From assembly GCA_017453065.1 (NCBI GenBank), contig JAFTKW010000015.1:372001-436000 (forward strand): a DNA stretch of 64,000 nt, read 5' to 3'. The DNA is from Lachnospiraceae bacterium. GTDB taxonomy: Bacteria > Bacillota > Clostridia > Lachnospirales > Lachnospiraceae. Positions 62,666-64,000 of this stretch are shown one piece after another (position 1 is the first letter of the stretch; each line of letters starts with the position of its first letter). A model generated the notes under the pieces. It searched no databases. It was not told the origin of the DNA and saw nothing but the letters and a program-made list of their open reading frames with translations. A program made the position numbers and the translations under genes.

Positions 62666-62893
62666 ATGAAAAAATTATCATTAGTAACACAGTCATTAAT
62701 AACGGAGTTTGCGTATGGATTAGCGTTTGCACTAGTGGGGGTAGTGAGGCTAGTAACAGACAAGGGGCTGACAGATGGCGGTAAACTAGGTTCAATCATG
62801 ACCATTGATGCAAACTTTATTATTATTGCGTATGGAGTTATTCAGATGGTCGAGTCACTATATTTCATCTACTTAGAAAAGAGAGGGGCATAA
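62666..62893 (+). CDS. Small two-helix membrane protein
   Basis: A 75-residue protein with two hydrophobic segments (about 10-32 and 46-66) and the ending YLEKRGA. Genes of this size and plan are commonly paired with a small XRE regulator of the YozG type in Firmicutes (DUF2178-like or similar), but I cannot name the family with confidence. Its stop overlaps the start of the regulator gene by one base. Confidence 0.75.
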   Translation: MKKLSLVTQSLITEFAYGLAFALVGVVRLVTDKGLTDGGKLGSIMTIDANFIIIAYGVIQMVESLYFIYLEKRGA

Positions 62894-63105
62894 TGGAAGA
62901 CTACATTTTAACCACGAAGCTGAAAGAACTTCGTGCATCAAAGAATCTAAGCCAGGAAGACTTGGCAAATTTGGCAGGAGTTAGACGAGAGACGATTGCT
63001 CGCTTGGAAAAGGGAATTTACAATCCATCCTTAAAACTGGCGATGGATATTGCGAAAGTGTTTGAAAAGCCCGTAGAAGAGATATTCTTCTTTGAAGACA
63101 AATGA
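62893..63105 (+). CDS. Small XRE-family regulator (YozG-like)
   Basis: A 70-residue helix-turn-helix protein consisting almost only of the DNA-binding domain: LKELRASKNLSQEDLANLAG and VRRETIARLEKGIYNPSLKL, ending FEKPVEEIFFFEDK, a common ending of this class. It is coupled to the small membrane protein and likely represses the shared promoter through the triple operator. Confidence 0.92.
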   Translation: MEDYILTTKLKELRASKNLSQEDLANLAGVRRETIARLEKGIYNPSLKLAMDIAKVFEKPVEEIFFFEDK

Positions 63106-63151
63106 TGAAAATGTTAGGTAAAGAGTAGTAAACCTATAAAGAAGTATCAAG

Positions 63152-63181
63152 AAAAAGGCGTGTAAATCACACGCCTTTTTT
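63152..63181 (+). terminator. Intrinsic terminator
   Basis: AAAAAGGCGTGT and ACACGCCTTTTT around AAATC, then a T run. Confidence 0.94.
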
Positions 63182-63221
63182 AATGGAAAGACAAACAAAT
63201 TTAAATAAATGTAAAATATAA

Positions 63222-63250
63222 TTGACAAAATGTCTGCTCTGGTGTACTAT
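63222..63250 (+). promoter_or_regulatory. Promoter of the last gene
   Basis: TTGACA (63222-63227), 17 bases, TACTAT (63245-63250). A leader of about 120 bases follows with two related GCAATCC/GGATTGC segments near 63310-63345 that can pair. Confidence 0.75.
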
Positions 63251-63376
63251 GACCATACAAAGTGAAGTTTGCAAACGAAACTTTATCATCGATGAGAATA
63301 TGTTAGTAAATGCAATCCTGAAGACATGAAAACCGTGGATTGCAAAAATCAGTAACAAAGTATGAGGAGAGTAGAA

Positions 63377-64000
63377 ATGAAGAAAGTAAAGGTAACGATT
63401 TATGCACTGGCAATACTGGTGCTGATAGGGCTGATGGGATATGTATTTAGCATGGATACCACAGTCTTTGAGAATTCTATACACGGGGAAGTAAATGTTA
63501 TAGATGGAGTTGCTCAGATAGAAGGATTTGAGAGGGAAGTCCTGATTGAAAAAGATGGCAAGTATGAGCTATCTGCTGCATGGCATACACAGCCAGAGGG
63601 CATGATTACAGGCGTTGAATTGATCAATGAAGCTGGAGTGAACATCAATACCTTCAGCGCGGCGTGGCTGACCATGCAAACAGGGCCGATGGAACTTGAA
63701 AAGGGTAAGTACACTCTTAAGGCGACCTATATCACCAGTGCAGAAGCGCTGGATGAATTCTACTACAGCAACGAATACTTGTATCCTATGGAGGAGTGGG
63801 ATGTTCCTTATACGAGCACTACATACGAGTTCAAGGCTAACGAGTATTTCAAGACGGATTATGATTTTGAAATTCGTAAATCTGTGCCAGTATTAGGAAT
63901 AGCAGTTGTTTTTGGAATTTTACTTGGATTCTGTTTTGTGGCAATCATTCTGACACTGGCTGTTAAGGGGGATGAAAAGGTTAGATATGATGAGAGACAG
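63377..64000 (+). CDS. Membrane-anchored protein, cut by the window end
   Basis: An open frame of 208 codons starting at ATG 63377 (AGGAGAG upstream) and still open at the last base. It starts MKKVKVTIYALAILVLIGLM, a membrane helix at about 5-24, then an outside beta-rich domain (about 25-168), a second membrane helix at about 171-196 and a charged cytoplasmic end KGDEKVRYDERQ. No family recognised. The full C-terminus lies outside the window. Confidence 0.8.
   Translation, partial: MKKVKVTIYALAILVLIGLMGYVFSMDTTVFENSIHGEVNVIDGVAQIEGFEREVLIEKDGKYELSAAWHTQPEGMITGVELINEAGVNINTFSAAWLTMQTGPMELEKGKYTLKATYITSAEALDEFYYSNEYLYPMEEWDVPYTSTTYEFKANEYFKTDYDFEIRKSVPVLGIAVVFGILLGFCFVAIILTLAVKGDEKVRYDERQ

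Overview
The window looks like a chromosomal segment of a spore-forming, plant-polysaccharide-degrading Firmicute, most likely a gut or rumen member of the Lachnospiraceae (Clostridia). The lineage call is inference. It rests on the AddA-type recombinase, TPP-riboswitch ThiT, T-box valS, PadR-DUF1700-DUF4097 operon, the spoIIA and spoVA sporulation loci, Gram-positive LexA boxes, strong AGGAGG ribosome sites and low-to-moderate G+C. I saw no rRNA, tRNA, CRISPR array, prophage or insertion sequence.

Layout. 1-8.7 kb: the 3' end of addA, a TPP riboswitch with thiT, a membrane-linked cell-wall amidase, and a run of HAD phosphatase, TRIC-like channel, MATE exporter, MraY/WecA-type transferase and a HAD-CPBP membrane fusion. 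8.8-16.3 kb: a YcxB-like protein and asnA on the minus strand. Divergent from these is a two-gene radical-SAM DNA-repair pair behind two LexA boxes, then an HPr/Crh-like protein without the phosphorylatable His, and a nuclease-helicase of the DinG/XPD type. 16.8-20.6 kb: a BmrCD-like heterodimeric ABC exporter. 20.7-29.8 kb: carbohydrate genes, namely an intracellular GH9 enzyme and a starch/maltodextrin locus (anchored triple-CBM26 protein, lipoprotein binding protein, two permeases, GH13 cyclomaltodextrinase/neopullulanase, LacI regulator). No ATPase for this importer is present, so a shared MsmK-type ATPase elsewhere is expected.

29.8-33 kb: an Rpn/PD-(D/E)XK protein and the PadR stress operon. 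33-34.9 kb: a pyridoxamine kinase and an ECF S-component, possibly for vitamin B6. 35-43.2 kb: a MarR-controlled heterodimeric exporter with a collagen-like N-terminus, a zinc-ribbon membrane protein, and an XRE-TPR regulator with a third ABC exporter. 43.3-48.1 kb: T-box, valS, folC and a 48-residue protein. 48.1-54.9 kb: a zinc-ribbon TPR protein, spoIIAA-AB-AC, a GH25 lysozyme-like protein, a thioesterase and spoVAA-AB-AC. 54.9-57.7 kb: an AT-rich accessory block that begins where spoVAD would be expected, with an AbiE toxin-antitoxin pair and a protein joining an XRE DNA-binding domain to a complete glycerol-3-phosphate-dehydrogenase-like enzyme. 57.7-62.4 kb: an acyltransferase-like pseudoenzyme and an intracellular mannan pair (GH2 beta-mannosidase, GH26 mannanase). 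The end holds a small membrane protein with its XRE repressor and a partial membrane protein.

The most unusual signals are a family of dispersed multi-hairpin repeats placed directly after intrinsic terminators (13.4, 16.25, 22.4 and 40.1 kb), the XRE-GpsA fusion beside AbiE, the SOS-box-controlled radical-SAM pair, the HPr-like protein lacking its active-site His, a GC-rich structured insert between the T-box terminator and valS, and a 138-bp foldback at 33.1 kb.
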